Origin: Shewanella putrefaciens
GTDB lineage: Bacteria > Pseudomonadota > Gammaproteobacteria > Enterobacterales > Shewanellaceae
Reading direction: 5' to 3'
Assembly (NCBI RefSeq): GCF_016406325.1
Contig: NZ_CP066370.1
Span: 186,001 to 250,000 of the forward strand
Length of the DNA: 64,000 nucleotides
The notes under the pieces were generated by a model. It was not told the origin of the DNA. It saw nothing but the letters and a program-made list of their open reading frames with translations, and did no database searches. Positions within the stretch are counted from its first letter, which is position 1. Every line of letters begins with the position of its first letter. Positions 54,205 to 63,498 of the stretch are shown piece after piece. A program made the translations under genes and the position numbers.

Positions 54205-54966
54205 ATGAACACGACTCCAATTGCACTCATCACTGGCGCCAGCCGCGGTTTAGGTAAAAATACTGCCCTCAAATTAGCGGCGCAGGGGATAGATATTATC
54301 TTGACCTACCAAACGAATGCCGCTGCGGCCGCTGAAGTGGTCGCCGAGATAGAGTGGCTTGGCCGCAAAGCCGTTGCGCTGCCGCTGGATGTGAGTGATA
54401 GCGGCTCATTTGCTGAGTTTGCCACCCAAGTTAGCACAGTATTAGCCCAAACTTGGCAGCGGGAGTCGTTTAACTATTTGATTAACAATGCTGGTATCGG
54501 GATTCATGTGCCTATGGCGGAAACCAGTATCGAACAGTTCGATACCTTGATGAATATCCACGTCAAAGGGCCGTTCTTTTTGACACAAAGCTTACTGCCG
54601 CAGCTGATGGATGGGGGAAGCATTATGAATATTTCCACCGGCTTGACGCGCTTTGCGATTCCCGGATTTGGTGCGTATGCCACCATGAAAGGCGCGGTCG
54701 AGACTATGACTAAGTATTGGGCGAAGGAGTTAGGCCCACGAGGAATTCGCGTCAATGTGCTTGCCCCAGGGGCGATTGAAACGGATTTTGGCGGCGGTGC
54801 AGTGCGGGATAATGCGCAGATGAATCAGTTTTTAGCACAGCAAACTGCGTTGGGGCGTGTGGGCTTGCCTGACGATATCGGTGGCGCAATTAGTGCCTTG
54901 CTATCGCCAGCGGCCGCTTGGATTAATGCCCAGCGTATCGAAGCTTCAGGCGGTATGTTTCTGTAA
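54205..54966 (+). CDS. Short-chain dehydrogenase/reductase
   Basis: A 253-residue NAD(P)-dependent oxidoreductase. The cofactor motif TGASRGLG is at 10-17, NNAG at 94-97, and the catalytic triad is Ser144, Tyr158, Lys162 (YATMK). Arg/Thr-rich loops after strand 2 do not decide NAD against NADP. The substrate is unknown; the fold is like 3-oxoacyl-ACP reductase and glucose dehydrogenase. It is paired with the divergent LysR regulator. Confidence 0.93.
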   Translation: MNTTPIALITGASRGLGKNTALKLAAQGIDIILTYQTNAAAAAEVVAEIEWLGRKAVALPLDVSDSGSFAEFATQVSTVLAQTWQRESFNYLINNAGIGIHVPMAETSIEQFDTLMNIHVKGPFFLTQSLLPQLMDGGSIMNISTGLTRFAIPGFGAYATMKGAVETMTKYWAKELGPRGIRVNVLAPGAIETDFGGGAVRDNAQMNQFLAQQTALGRVGLPDDIGGAISALLSPAAAWINAQRIEASGGMFL

Positions 54967-55015
54967 GTATTTTTGGTGTCAGCATTTGATTTATTAATAT
55001 TGTGTGACAGAAACA

Positions 55016-55038
55016 AGAAAGGGCGAATCGCCCTTTCT
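55016..55038. terminator. Shared terminator between SDR and aldehyde dehydrogenase genes
   Basis: AGAAAGGGCGA and TCGCCCTTTCT are inverted copies around one base. The convergent genes end on both sides. T-runs are short in both directions. Confidence 0.6.
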
Positions 55039-55119
55039 GTGTTATGACTTATTGCAGATAACTGACTGATATAAAGCCATTCATAAAACGTGTAGACAAG
55101 ATCTCCTAGAAAAAGCCCT

Positions 55120-56640
55120 TTAGAAGAAACCTAAAGGATTCACATCGTAACTCACCAAGAGATTCTTGGTATTTTGATAATGGTTGAGCATCATCTTATG
55201 GGTTTCGCGGCCGATGCCGGATTTTTTGTAACCACCAAAGGCGGCATGGGCAGGATAGGCGTGGTAACAGTTAATCCACACGCGGCCCGCTTGAATGCCA
55301 CGTCCCATACGTTGAGCCGTGTTCATGTCCCGCGTCCACACGCCAGCGCCTAGGCCGTACTCAGTATCGTTCGCGATCGCTAAGGCTTCGGCTTCATCTT
55401 TAAAGGTGGTGACCGAAATGACGGGGCCGAAGATCTCCTCTTGGAAGATACGCATCTTATTGTGGCCTTTCATAATGGTTGGGCTGATGTAATAACCTTC
55501 ACTTTGGCCGCCATCGAGTTGGCAAAGTGTGCCTCCCAATAGCACTTCTGCACCTTCAGCCTTACCTATGGCTAAGTAACTTAAGATCTTATCGAACTGT
55601 TCTTTAGAGGCTTGAGCGCCCACTTGAGTGTCGGTATCTAAGGGATCGCCTTGCTTAATGGTTTGCGCACGGGCGAGCACTTTTTCGATAAAGCGATCAA
55701 AAATCGATTCTTGGACTAGCACCCGAGATGGGCACGTACAGACTTCTCCTTGGTTGAAGAAGGCCAGCAACATGCCTTCGACGGCCTTATTTAAATATTC
55801 GTCTTCATGGTCCATCACATCGGCAAAAAACACGTTAGGCGACTTGCCGCCAAGCTCAACGGTCGATGGAATTAAGGATTCGGCGGCGCATTTTAAGATG
55901 TGATAGCCAATTTCGGTGGAGCCCGTAAACGCAAGCTTAGCGATGCGTTTGCTGGTGGCCAGTGCTTGTCCAGCTTCGGCACCAAAGCCGTTGACTACGT
56001 TAAGAATACCCGCGGGTAATAGGTCTTCAATTAGCTCGAGCAAGACCAGAATCGATACCGGCGTTTGCTCCGCAGGTTTGAGTACCACACAGTTACCCGC
56101 CGCTAGCGCAGGGGCGATTTTCCATGCGGCCATTAAGAGTGGAAAGTTCCAAGGAATGATCTGGCCGACCACGCCTAAAGGCTCTGGGAAGTGATAGCTG
56201 ACTGTGTTGCCGTCGATATCGGCAGCGCTGCCTTCCTGTGCGCGGATACAACCCGCAAAGTAGCGGAAGTGATCGACGAATAAGGGCAAGTCGGCGTTTA
56301 AGGTTTCACGCACCGCTTTACCGTTTTCCCAGGTTTCGGCTACGGCTAAATATTCGAGATTTTGTTCGACCCGATCGGCAATGCGCAGTAACAGGTTTGA
56401 GCGTTCGGTAACTGAGGTTTTACCCCATGCTTCTTTCGCTGCGTGAGCGGCATCTAAGGCTAATTCAATATCTTGGGCATCGGAGCGTGGGATTTGGCAA
56501 AAGTTTTGGCCATTCACGGGGGAGCGATTGTCGAAGTATTTACCATTGACTGGGGCGATCCATTTACCACCGATAAAGTTGGCATATTTTTCTTTGAAGT
56601 TAACGATTGCGCCTGCGGTTCCGGGTTGAGCATAAATCAT
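55120..56640 (-). CDS. NAD-dependent aldehyde dehydrogenase (ExaC/AldB type)
   Basis: A 506-residue ALDH-superfamily enzyme that oxidises short aldehydes such as acetaldehyde to acids. The catalytic Glu is Glu262 or nearby (VELGGKSPN, 261-269). The nucleophile is Cys301 in [11 protein letters not shown], typical of the ExaC/AldB acetaldehyde group. FTGSTEIG (238-245) is the NAD-binding turn. I chose ATG 56640 behind AAGGAATG; the frame runs 30 codons further upstream, across the promoter. A consensus sigma-54 promoter and a divergent AcoR-type activator show how it is controlled. Confidence 0.93.
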   Translation of the reverse strand: MIYAQPGTAGAIVNFKEKYANFIGGKWIAPVNGKYFDNRSPVNGQNFCQIPRSDAQDIELALDAAHAAKEAWGKTSVTERSNLLLRIADRVEQNLEYLAVAETWENGKAVRETLNADLPLFVDHFRYFAGCIRAQEGSAADIDGNTVSYHFPEPLGVVGQIIPWNFPLLMAAWKIAPALAAGNCVVLKPAEQTPVSILVLLELIEDLLPAGILNVVNGFGAEAGQALATSKRIAKLAFTGSTEIGYHILKCAAESLIPSTVELGGKSPNVFFADVMDHEDEYLNKAVEGMLLAFFNQGEVCTCPSRVLVQESIFDRFIEKVLARAQTIKQGDPLDTDTQVGAQASKEQFDKILSYLAIGKAEGAEVLLGGTLCQLDGGQSEGYYISPTIMKGHNKMRIFQEEIFGPVISVTTFKDEAEALAIANDTEYGLGAGVWTRDMNTAQRMGRGIQAGRVWINCYHAYPAHAAFGGYKKSGIGRETHKMMLNHYQNTKNLLVSYDVNPLGFF

Positions 56641-56714
56641 AGAATCATTCCTTCTTGTTGATTGGCTTAGTGTTCTCTTACGTAACACTTTAGCGTTGCA
56701 TACAAATGGATATC

Positions 56715-56730
56715 GCAAGGAGAGTGCCAA
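56715..56730 (-). promoter_or_regulatory. Sigma-54 promoter of the aldehyde dehydrogenase gene
   Basis: On the minus strand TTGGCAC-N5-TTGC (56730 to 56715) is a perfect -24/-12 match, giving a start near 56703 and a 63-base leader. A 19-base imperfect palindrome with arms GGCACA and TGTGCC (56851-56869) lies about 150 bases upstream and could be the activator site. Confidence 0.88.
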
Positions 56731-56900
56731 ACTGGCAGGAGTTGTACACTTGTTGCGCTAACAGTATGATGAAAAGCTAATTTTGCAGATTTGAATAAGT
56801 ATGGGCACTCAGGGATAGGAGTGTGTCCTGTGGTTACTTTGTCATTGAGTGGCACACAGCAATTGTGCCGAAACGGAACATAGCTCGGGGGAGCACGGTT

Positions 56901-58802
56901 ATGACAGTTAAACCGCATTTACCATCGACACAGGCGTGGTTGGCCGATTCGTGGCAGCGCAGCATTGGCGCTGGCTTGTCAGAATTTCAGTTACCCCAGG
57001 AGCTCAGGCTCGATGCCTGCGAACTAAAGCAGAAACATGAGCAATATCAAATGCTCATCGCATTAGTGCAATCCTATGCCTTGCCTTTATTCAATCAGTT
57101 GATGGCGCATTCTAATAGCCGACTCTTGCTCTCCGATGCCGAGGGTTATGTGCTTAGGCATTGGGGCGTGAGCCGTTACTCTACAAAACTGGCAGACGTG
57201 GCTTTGGATATCGGGGTGAATTGGCTTGAGCAGCACAAGGGCACCAATGCGATAGGGACGGCACTTACCGCCAAACAAGCAGTATCTGTGGTGGGTGAGC
57301 AACATTTTATTCGCCAGAATCGTTTTATGAGTTGCACTGCTTGCCCGATATTTTCCCCCCAAGGTGAGATGCTCGGGGTGATTGATATCACCAGCGAGCA
57401 GCAAAGGCACACCCAGCAGACGCTGATGTTAGTGTCCAGTTTGGCACAGCAGGTCGAGACCGCGCTTTTGTGCCATCTGCCCGATAGCCATTATCGAATC
57501 GATTTAGCGGCGCAGCCCAATCTGCTCAATTCGGGTTGGCAGGGTATAGTGATTGCCGATAGCGATGGCCGCATCGTGGGTTGTAATCCCATGGCGAAAC
57601 AATTGCTTAATCATGCCAAGGTGGGCGATACCGTCGAACAGTACTTAGGCGATAATTGGAGCCGTGCGGGTGGCTTTAATCAACATTTAGCTTTGCATTT
57701 ACAGACTCAATCCCTAAATATTCCCAGCGCTAAGGGTCGAGTTGCGATTAGCAATAAATCGCTCACTCAATTGGGGGTTCGGTTTCGCGATCCTCTATTA
57801 GAACGCGCTTGGCAACATGCCAATAAGGTGATCACCAAACAAATTCCGCTGTTAGTGCTCGGTGAGACTGGGGTGGGTAAAGAGCAATTTGTTAAAAAGC
57901 TCCATGCTCAGAGTGCGCGTCGCATCGGGCCTTTAGTGGCAGTGAACTGCGCCGCATTGCCCGCTGAATTAGTCGAATCTGAACTTTTTGGTTATCAGGC
58001 AGGCGCTTTTACTGGGGCAAACCGCACTGGATTTATCGGTAAAATTCGCCAAGCCCACGGCGGCTTTTTATTTTTAGATGAGATCGGTGAAATGCCGCTG
58101 GCGGCCCAGAGTCGTTTACTCAGAGTATTGCAAGAGCGCGAAGTGGTGCCCGTTGGCAGTAATCAAAGTTTTAAAGTCGATATCCAAATCATTGCCGCGA
58201 CCCATATGGATTTAGAGCAACAAGTAGCGCAGGGGCTGTTTCGGCAGGATTTATTCTATCGATTGAATGGTCTGCAAGTACGTTTACCTGCGCTGCGTGA
58301 GCGGCAGGATATCGAGCGTATTATCCATAAATTGCATCGTAAACATCGTATCGCCGCGCAGGATATCTGCCCAGAACTGTTAGGGAAAATGATGCAATAC
58401 GACTGGCCGGGGAATTTGCGTGAGCTGGATAACCTCATGCAAGTCGCTTGCTTGATGGCAGAAGGAGACAACATCCTCAATTGGCAACATTTACCCGATT
58501 ATCTGGCGGCCAAACTCACATGCGAGCCGTTAAAAGGAGACCTGTTACAAGCTGCATCTTTATGTGATGAATTTAAAGAGGTAAGCCGTCAACGTTCTGC
58601 ATCACCCCTGCCAAGTGGTAAGTTCGTTGTGGAGCCGAATGTCACAAAGGTTCAATCGGATTCCCTAAATGAGGCGATTTATAGCAATGTCCTGCAGGCA
58701 TACCAAGCCTGTAATGGCAATGTGAGCCAATGCGCTAAACGCTTAGGGATCAGCCGTAATGCCTTGTATCGTAAGTTGAAACAGATGGGAATTAAAGCTT
58801 AG
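56901..58802 (+). CDS. AcoR-type sigma-54-dependent activator
   Basis: A 633-residue enhancer-binding protein. The N-terminal half holds a GAF-like sensor (about 60-210, with a Cys-containing FMSCTACPIFS) and a PAS-like part (about 230-290). The AAA+ domain has Walker A GETGVGKE, the sigma-54 contact GAFTGA and Walker B FLFLDEIGE. A Fis-type helix-turn-helix (NVSQCAKRLGISRNALYRKL) ends the protein. I chose ATG 56901 behind CGGGGGAGC; the frame is open to 56823. It most likely activates the divergent aldehyde dehydrogenase in response to an alcohol or aldehyde (inference). Confidence 0.92.
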   Translation: MTVKPHLPSTQAWLADSWQRSIGAGLSEFQLPQELRLDACELKQKHEQYQMLIALVQSYALPLFNQLMAHSNSRLLLSDAEGYVLRHWGVSRYSTKLADVALDIGVNWLEQHKGTNAIGTALTAKQAVSVVGEQHFIRQNRFMSCTACPIFSPQGEMLGVIDITSEQQRHTQQTLMLVSSLAQQVETALLCHLPDSHYRIDLAAQPNLLNSGWQGIVIADSDGRIVGCNPMAKQLLNHAKVGDTVEQYLGDNWSRAGGFNQHLALHLQTQSLNIPSAKGRVAISNKSLTQLGVRFRDPLLERAWQHANKVITKQIPLLVLGETGVGKEQFVKKLHAQSARRIGPLVAVNCAALPAELVESELFGYQAGAFTGANRTGFIGKIRQAHGGFLFLDEIGEMPLAAQSRLLRVLQEREVVPVGSNQSFKVDIQIIAATHMDLEQQVAQGLFRQDLFYRLNGLQVRLPALRERQDIERIIHKLHRKHRIAAQDICPELLGKMMQYDWPGNLRELDNLMQVACLMAEGDNILNWQHLPDYLAAKLTCEPLKGDLLQAASLCDEFKEVSRQRSASPLPSGKFVVEPNVTKVQSDSLNEAIYSNVLQAYQACNGNVSQCAKRLGISRNALYRKLKQMGIKA

Positions 58803-58827
58803 CCATAAGGGTAAGCTTTAATCCCAT
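58785..58827. other. Long inverted repeat across the end of the AcoR-type gene
   Basis: ATGGGAATTAAAGCTTA and TAAGCTTTAATCCCAT pair over 16 bp with one bulged A and a 10-base loop. The left arm is the last coding part of the activator gene plus its stop. It lies between convergent genes. No T-run follows on +, so it may be a transcript-end stabiliser or weak terminator. Confidence 0.6.
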
Positions 58828-58844
58828 GTCGATTGATTTAAGGT

Positions 58845-60194
58845 TTAAACGGGTAGGGTAATATTGACTTCAAGCCCATGTGGTACTCTATTCTTCGCCT
58901 TAATTTTTCCTTTATGGGCAGTAATGGCAGCTTCGGTAATGGCAAGTCCTAAACCCCAACCACCACTTTCTCTCTGTCTTGCCGAATCGGGACGGTAGAA
59001 AGGCTTAAAAATAGCATCAAGCTCAGAGGCATCAATGCCCGGCCCATCATCTTTAATGGTGATATAGACTTCATCAGCCGTGGCGTTGGCGTGTATATAG
59101 ATATCGTTTTTGGCATAACGAATCGCGTTACGCAGCAGGTTTTCGATGGCGCGGGAAAGCGATTTTGGAAAGTGTGTTAATTCAATATCTTCATCTATAT
59201 CGATAGTGATTTTTTTATCCTGTTGATCGGCCTCAAATTCCGCATCGTCTAGTACTTGGCTTAAGGATTCGGCTAGGCCTAAGCGCACTTTGGTTTCGTT
59301 GGTGTTGAGTTTGACTCGTGAGAGCTCTAGCAATTCCGCGATAAGTTTTTCAAGTTGTTCGGCCTCATAACCTATGCGGTCAGTTTCTGTGGTTTGCTGG
59401 CCTTTTTTGCGCGCAAGTGCCAAAGATAATTGTAAACGTGTCAATGGGGTGCGTAATTCGTGGGAGATATCTCCCATTAACCTTTGCTGATTTTTAACCA
59501 TAGTTTCAATAGAATCCGCCATGCTATTAAAGGCACTGGCGAGTTGGCCTATTTCATCATTACGCTTAGTTGTGGCTTTATCAACACGGTTACTTAAATC
59601 GCCCTCAGCGAGAGCATTAGCACTTTTTTTAAGGGAATTTAGCGCTTTACCTAAATGCCACGCGAGTAAACCACAGAGTAACCCCGAAAGTAGAATTGCT
59701 AGACTTAAGGTTAACAGTTTGTTTTCGACAAAAAAGAAGAACCAAGGCCGTGGATGATGATCCGGCAAGCGGCCGTATAATGAGTAGGTTTCACCATTAA
59801 CATTGAAGTGGTAAGGGCCAAATACCAATTCATCTTTAAATTGATGGCTAATGGGTCGTTTATCTTCATCTGTCATCAGCATAAAGCTACGAACACCACG
59901 GCTAATTTTTTGGGTATTAATCACTTGCCCTTCGCTGTTCGCGAGATAAATACGGAGCGGTTTTCCTTCCATATTTCTTTGTCTTTCCCATCGACGTAAA
60001 AAGTCAGACTCGAACAGGGAAGGATTTTCTTGGAATCGTATCGCAATATTGGATAACGCATTTTCAAGATGAGGTGGAATCGGTGCTCTATCGTGCTTTT
60101 GTTGTAGTAATGGCAACAGGCCGACCAAAGCAATGATCAGTGAGCTACAGAGCCAGAATCCGAGCAATAATTTGATAAATAAACGATTAGGCAC
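58845..60194 (-). CDS. cpxA: Envelope-stress sensor kinase CpxA
   Basis: CpxA (449 residues) senses misfolded envelope proteins. Span 1 is at 7-29, the periplasmic domain at 30-155, and span 2 at 157-180. A HAMP domain follows at about 180-232, with the phospho-acceptor His245 (GDISHELRTPLTR) and ATPase motifs NLLRNAIRYA, DDGPGID and GWGLGLAI. It begins with GTG 60194, 14 bases after cpxR. The pairing with cpxR and a divergent cpxP supports the name. Confidence 0.94.
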   Translation of the reverse strand: MPNRLFIKLLLGFWLCSSLIIALVGLLPLLQQKHDRAPIPPHLENALSNIAIRFQENPSLFESDFLRRWERQRNMEGKPLRIYLANSEGQVINTQKISRGVRSFMLMTDEDKRPISHQFKDELVFGPYHFNVNGETYSLYGRLPDHHPRPWFFFFVENKLLTLSLAILLSGLLCGLLAWHLGKALNSLKKSANALAEGDLSNRVDKATTKRNDEIGQLASAFNSMADSIETMVKNQQRLMGDISHELRTPLTRLQLSLALARKKGQQTTETDRIGYEAEQLEKLIAELLELSRVKLNTNETKVRLGLAESLSQVLDDAEFEADQQDKKITIDIDEDIELTHFPKSLSRAIENLLRNAIRYAKNDIYIHANATADEVYITIKDDGPGIDASELDAIFKPFYRPDSARQRESGGWGLGLAITEAAITAHKGKIKAKNRVPHGLEVNITLPV

Positions 60195-60208
60195 AATATA
60201 TTCCGCCC

Positions 60209-60895
60209 TTATGGTAGCCAGATATAACCTTTACCTCGGATGGTTTTTACCCTCGGTCTGCCATCGCTACGCTCGGGGAGCTTTTTCCGTAAATTGGACA
60301 GGTGCATATCTAAACTGCGATCGAAGGGCATAAGTTTTTTGCCAAGCACAATTTCATTTAGCTCTTCTTTATTCATTAACTCACCAGCGTGTAATGCTAG
60401 GGTATGCAATAGCGTGAACTCTGTTCCCGTAAGAATAATCAGTTGTTCATTACAGTAGGCTTCTTGGCGTGAAGGGTCTAAACGCAAATCGCCAAACTCT
60501 TGGGCTGGCGCCGCATGAATTTCTTGGGCGGTTAAATGGGCACGGCGGATAATTGCACGAATACGGGCGATTAACTCTCGGTCATTAAAGGGTTTTGGCA
60601 GGTAGTCATCAGCGCCAATTTCAAGACCCACAACGCGGTCTATTTCATCGCCACGGGCTGTTAGCATCAATACAGGAGTTTGTTTATGTTGGCGCAGGGC
60701 TCGAAGCACTTCAAAACCATTTAATTTAGGTAACATGACATCGAGTAAAATCAGATCAAAATCGGTTGTGAGGGCAAGATCTAATCCTTTCTTACCATCG
60801 TAGGCTAACGTTAAGGTAAAGCCTTCCAGTTCAAGCAACTGCCCGAGTAATTCCGATAAACCGAGATCGTCATCGATCAATAATATCCGACTCAT
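60209..60895 (-). CDS. cpxR: Envelope-stress response regulator CpxR
   Basis: CpxR (228 residues) is an OmpR-family regulator. The acidic pocket is at DDD (8-10), the phospho-acceptor is Asp52 (LILLDVMLPKLNG), and Lys is in DDYLPKPF. The winged helix is in the C-terminal 100 residues (RSLDMHLSNLRKKL). ATG 60895 follows AAGGAAC; the frame extends 17 codons upstream. Two CpxR boxes at 61000-61050 in the divergent promoter region suggest self-control and control of cpxP. Confidence 0.95.
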   Translation of the reverse strand: MSRILLIDDDLGLSELLGQLLELEGFTLTLAYDGKKGLDLALTTDFDLILLDVMLPKLNGFEVLRALRQHKQTPVLMLTARGDEIDRVVGLEIGADDYLPKPFNDRELIARIRAIIRRAHLTAQEIHAAPAQEFGDLRLDPSRQEAYCNEQLIILTGTEFTLLHTLALHAGELMNKEELNEIVLGKKLMPFDRSLDMHLSNLRKKLPERSDGRPRVKTIRGKGYIWLP

Positions 60896-60999
60896 AATGT
60901 TCCTTAATCTTTGTGATATGGCTTTATGTGCTTTTATCACTGGCAATGTTGTACTTTGGCTGAGTATACCCGTTTTGATGTCAATTGCTGTGTAGCAAT

Positions 61000-61014
61000 G
61001 TAAGCCAAAGTAAA
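61000..61014 (+). promoter_or_regulatory. CpxR box 1
   Basis: GTAAG-CCAAA-GTAAA matches the GTAAA-N5-GTAAA CpxR consensus at 9 of 10 defined positions, in the cpxR-cpxP divergent region. Confidence 0.75.
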
Positions 61015-61035
61015 GAATAGAGTTATTGCCGCAAC

Positions 61036-61050
61036 TTTACAGTGATTTAC
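61036..61050 (-). promoter_or_regulatory. CpxR box 2
   Basis: On the minus strand this reads GTAAA-TCACT-GTAAA, a perfect CpxR consensus, 21 bases from box 1 and in the opposite orientation. Confidence 0.82.
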
Positions 61051-61161
61051 TCAGACAACGCCCTCGCTTACGTATAGCGCTATAGACTGTGATGGTCGAA
61101 AGTGATTCGGCTTGAAAAAGGGTCGTCACTGTGTCTTATCTATCTAAACATTGAGGTTAAC

Positions 61162-61653
61162 ATGATGAAAACATTATCTCCTTTGAAAGCAGGTTTATTT
61201 GCTATTTTAGCGAGTTCAACCGTATTCGCGACGACGGTCAGTGCAGAGCCAACCCAAGGCTGTGATCATTCAAGGGGTGAGTTCCATAAAAAAGGCAACA
61301 GAATGGAACATGGCGGTATGCATAAAATGTTTGAAGGACTTGATTTAACAGATGCTCAAAAGGCGGATATTAAAAAACTTTTTGCAGAGCAAAAAGCGTC
61401 TCGTTCAGATGAACGTCCAACGAAAGAAGAGTTGTTAGCACATCGTAATGAGATGCAAGCAGTTATCACCGCAGCCACCTTCGATGAAACTCAAGCTAAA
61501 GCTTTACTCAATGCTCGGCAAGATAAACGCCAAGCGCAAGCAATTGAACGTATGAAGATTCAGAATCAAATTTATAATCTACTGACGCCAGAGCAACAAG
61601 CGAAGTTTAAAGCACGATTTGAAGCACAAGCTGGTAAAGAACCTCGCGGTTAA
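61162..61653 (+). CDS. cpxP: Periplasmic CpxP/Spy-family protein
   Basis: A 163-residue precursor with a signal peptide cut near VSA-EP (residue 29). Two LTxxQ motifs are present, LTDAQKADIKKLF and LTPEQQAKFKARF, which are the family hallmark. CpxP inhibits CpxA until misfolded proteins or signals remove it; Spy is a related chaperone. The divergent cpxRA genes and CpxR boxes favour CpxP. The His-rich N-terminal part (HSRGEFHKKGNRMEHGGMHK) could bind metal. Two ATGs (61162 and 61165) follow GAGGTTAAC. Confidence 0.9.
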   Translation: MMKTLSPLKAGLFAILASSTVFATTVSAEPTQGCDHSRGEFHKKGNRMEHGGMHKMFEGLDLTDAQKADIKKLFAEQKASRSDERPTKEELLAHRNEMQAVITAATFDETQAKALLNARQDKRQAQAIERMKIQNQIYNLLTPEQQAKFKARFEAQAGKEPRG

Positions 61654-61703
61654 GTGTCTAAGCTGATATACAATAGGGTCATCGCTTCCCGATATAGACC
61701 TTT

Positions 61704-62585
61704 ATGACTCAAACTTCCCAATACGATTTTTGGGTCAAATTGGCTAGCCGCGCCTCTGTGGCTACCGCTTTGACCCTTATTATTATCAAACTCTTAGCTT
61801 GGTTATATTCAGGCTCTGCCAGTATGTTGGCTTCCTTGACGGATTCCTTTGCTGATGCACTTGCTTCTATTGTTAATTTTATTGCTATTCGTTACGCAAT
61901 CGTTCCTGCCGATCAGGATCACAGATATGGTCATGGAAAAGCAGAGCCCTTAGCGTCCCTTGCGCAGTCAGCCTTTATTATGGGTTCAGCCTTTTTGTTG
62001 CTGTTTTATGGCGGAGAACGCCTTATTACTCCTGCACCAGTGGAGTATGCCACCCTAGGGGTTGTGGTTTCTGTAGTTGCTATAGCGTTGACATTGGCGC
62101 TGGTCATGTTGCAAAAACGGGCGCTTGCCGCAACTAATAGCACAGTGGTGGAAGCAGATTCATTACACTACAAGTCCGACTTATTCCTCAATGCCGCTGT
62201 GTTATTAGCATTAGTGTTATCCCAATATGGCTGGTGGTGGGCCGATGGTTTATTTGCCGTCCTGATTGCATTTTATATTGGTCATCAAGCCTTTGGATTA
62301 GGTTATCGTTCAATTCAAGCACTGTTAGATCGAGAATTAGACGAAGAAACACGTCAGCAAATCAAGCAGATTGCGAAGGAAGATCCTCGGGTGCAAGGGC
62401 TACATGATTTACGAACTCGTCAAGCAGGCAAAACTGTTTTTATTCAATTTCATTTAGAACTCGATGGCAATTTAAGTTTAAATGAAGCCCACAGTATCGC
62501 CGATACCACAGGCTTGCGAGTCAAGGCTGCATTTGAGGATGCTGAGGTCATTATTCACCAAGATCCGGTGAAACTTGAAGAGTGA
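61704..62585 (+). CDS. fieF: Cation-efflux pump FieF
   Basis: FieF/YiiP (293 residues) is a CDF-family antiporter exporting Zn2+, Fe2+ or Cd2+. Six spans come first, then a cytoplasmic domain. Metal-site residues are Asp47 and Asp51 (TDSFAD), His155 and Asp159 (HYKSD), each offset by two from E. coli. The cytoplasmic zinc-site His residues are also present (HDLRTRQAG, HLEL). It lies 50 bases after cpxP, as in E. coli, where fieF is next to cpxP. Confidence 0.94.
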   Translation: MTQTSQYDFWVKLASRASVATALTLIIIKLLAWLYSGSASMLASLTDSFADALASIVNFIAIRYAIVPADQDHRYGHGKAEPLASLAQSAFIMGSAFLLLFYGGERLITPAPVEYATLGVVVSVVAIALTLALVMLQKRALAATNSTVVEADSLHYKSDLFLNAAVLLALVLSQYGWWWADGLFAVLIAFYIGHQAFGLGYRSIQALLDRELDEETRQQIKQIAKEDPRVQGLHDLRTRQAGKTVFIQFHLELDGNLSLNEAHSIADTTGLRVKAAFEDAEVIIHQDPVKLEE

Positions 62586-62790
62586 AACGTAAAATAGGAG
62601 CAAATGATGGCATGGATGCAAAAGCAAAGTCACAGATTGGATTAGTGGCAAAGAAAATAACGTTATTTTTTACTCAAGCTGAATCAATCCTGTATGGTTT
62701 GTCTTTTGATAATTTAAACCATGACACTTCTAAATTGCTTATTGTAATATCCACGCCGTTCAATACCTTCGTTAAATCATTATGGGAATT

Positions 62791-63351
62791 ATGATGAAAA
62801 AGTTATCAATTGTTATTATCTCTCTATTATCAACATTAGTGGCGACGCAAGTTTCAGCCGAAACAGATAAGACGGGTTTTTATGTTGGTGGTGCTGTTAA
62901 TCGAGTGACACTTGATGCCTTAGGGGACTCTGAGTCGGGTACGGGTTTTGGTGTGTATGGTGGTTATAACTTTAATGAGTGGTTTGGATTAGAAGCCAAC
63001 CTGTTTGCCACTGGTGATCTGGGTGATAGAAATGTGGATATGAGTGCTGGAGCACTAAGCTTTACGCCCAAATTTACAGCACAAATCAACGACATTTTCT
63101 CTGTCTATGCGAAAGTGGGTATCGCTTCTATGGCAGTAAATGTAGATGGTTTTGGATTTGATGAAGATTTCACCGGCTTTGGTTGGACCTATGGTGCAGG
63201 TATTAATGCAGCCGTCACCGAACACTTAAATATCAGAGTCAGTTATGATGTTACCACGGGCGATTTAGATGCCGACCATAGCTATGTTGGCATTAAAGAT
63301 ATGGACACAGATATTAAGCAATTTGCCGTTGGTGTTCATTACCAATTCTAA
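62791..63351 (+). CDS. Outer-membrane beta-barrel protein (OmpA/OmpW-like fold)
   Basis: A 186-residue precursor with a signal peptide cut near VSA-ET (residue 23). The mature chain is a series of alternating beta strands (GFYVGGAVNRV, GFGVYGGYNFNEWFGLEANLF, FTPKFTAQINDIFSVYAKVG) ending in an aromatic residue (VGVHYQF), typical of an eight-stranded barrel. The function is unknown. Start choice among ATGs at 62782, 62791 and 62794 is uncertain. It stands alone and is followed by a terminator. Confidence 0.87.
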   Translation: MMKKLSIVIISLLSTLVATQVSAETDKTGFYVGGAVNRVTLDALGDSESGTGFGVYGGYNFNEWFGLEANLFATGDLGDRNVDMSAGALSFTPKFTAQINDIFSVYAKVGIASMAVNVDGFGFDEDFTGFGWTYGAGINAAVTEHLNIRVSYDVTTGDLDADHSYVGIKDMDTDIKQFAVGVHYQF

Positions 63352-63393
63352 ATCTGTTTCGGCTACTATTTTAGTGGCGATAAGATTAAATAG

Positions 63394-63422
63394 AAAAAGG
63401 GATATTGAAATATCCCTTTTTA
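63394..63422 (+). terminator. Terminator after the barrel protein gene
   Basis: AAAAGGGATAT-TGAA-ATATCCCTTTT is a perfect stem with a T-run, 43 bases after the stop. The A-run on the other side could also serve transcription from the right. Confidence 0.88.
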
Positions 63423-63498
63423 TTTAATATGTGTCCCGTCCTGAGTATTCATCGCTTTTCACTGATAAATATGAAGAGTGCTATAAATCAACACTCCA

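Noticed and set aside
62582..62794. 70-residue ORF overlapping the fieF end
   Set aside because: Poor start context and composition; it runs into the barrel gene start. I treat the region as intergenic.
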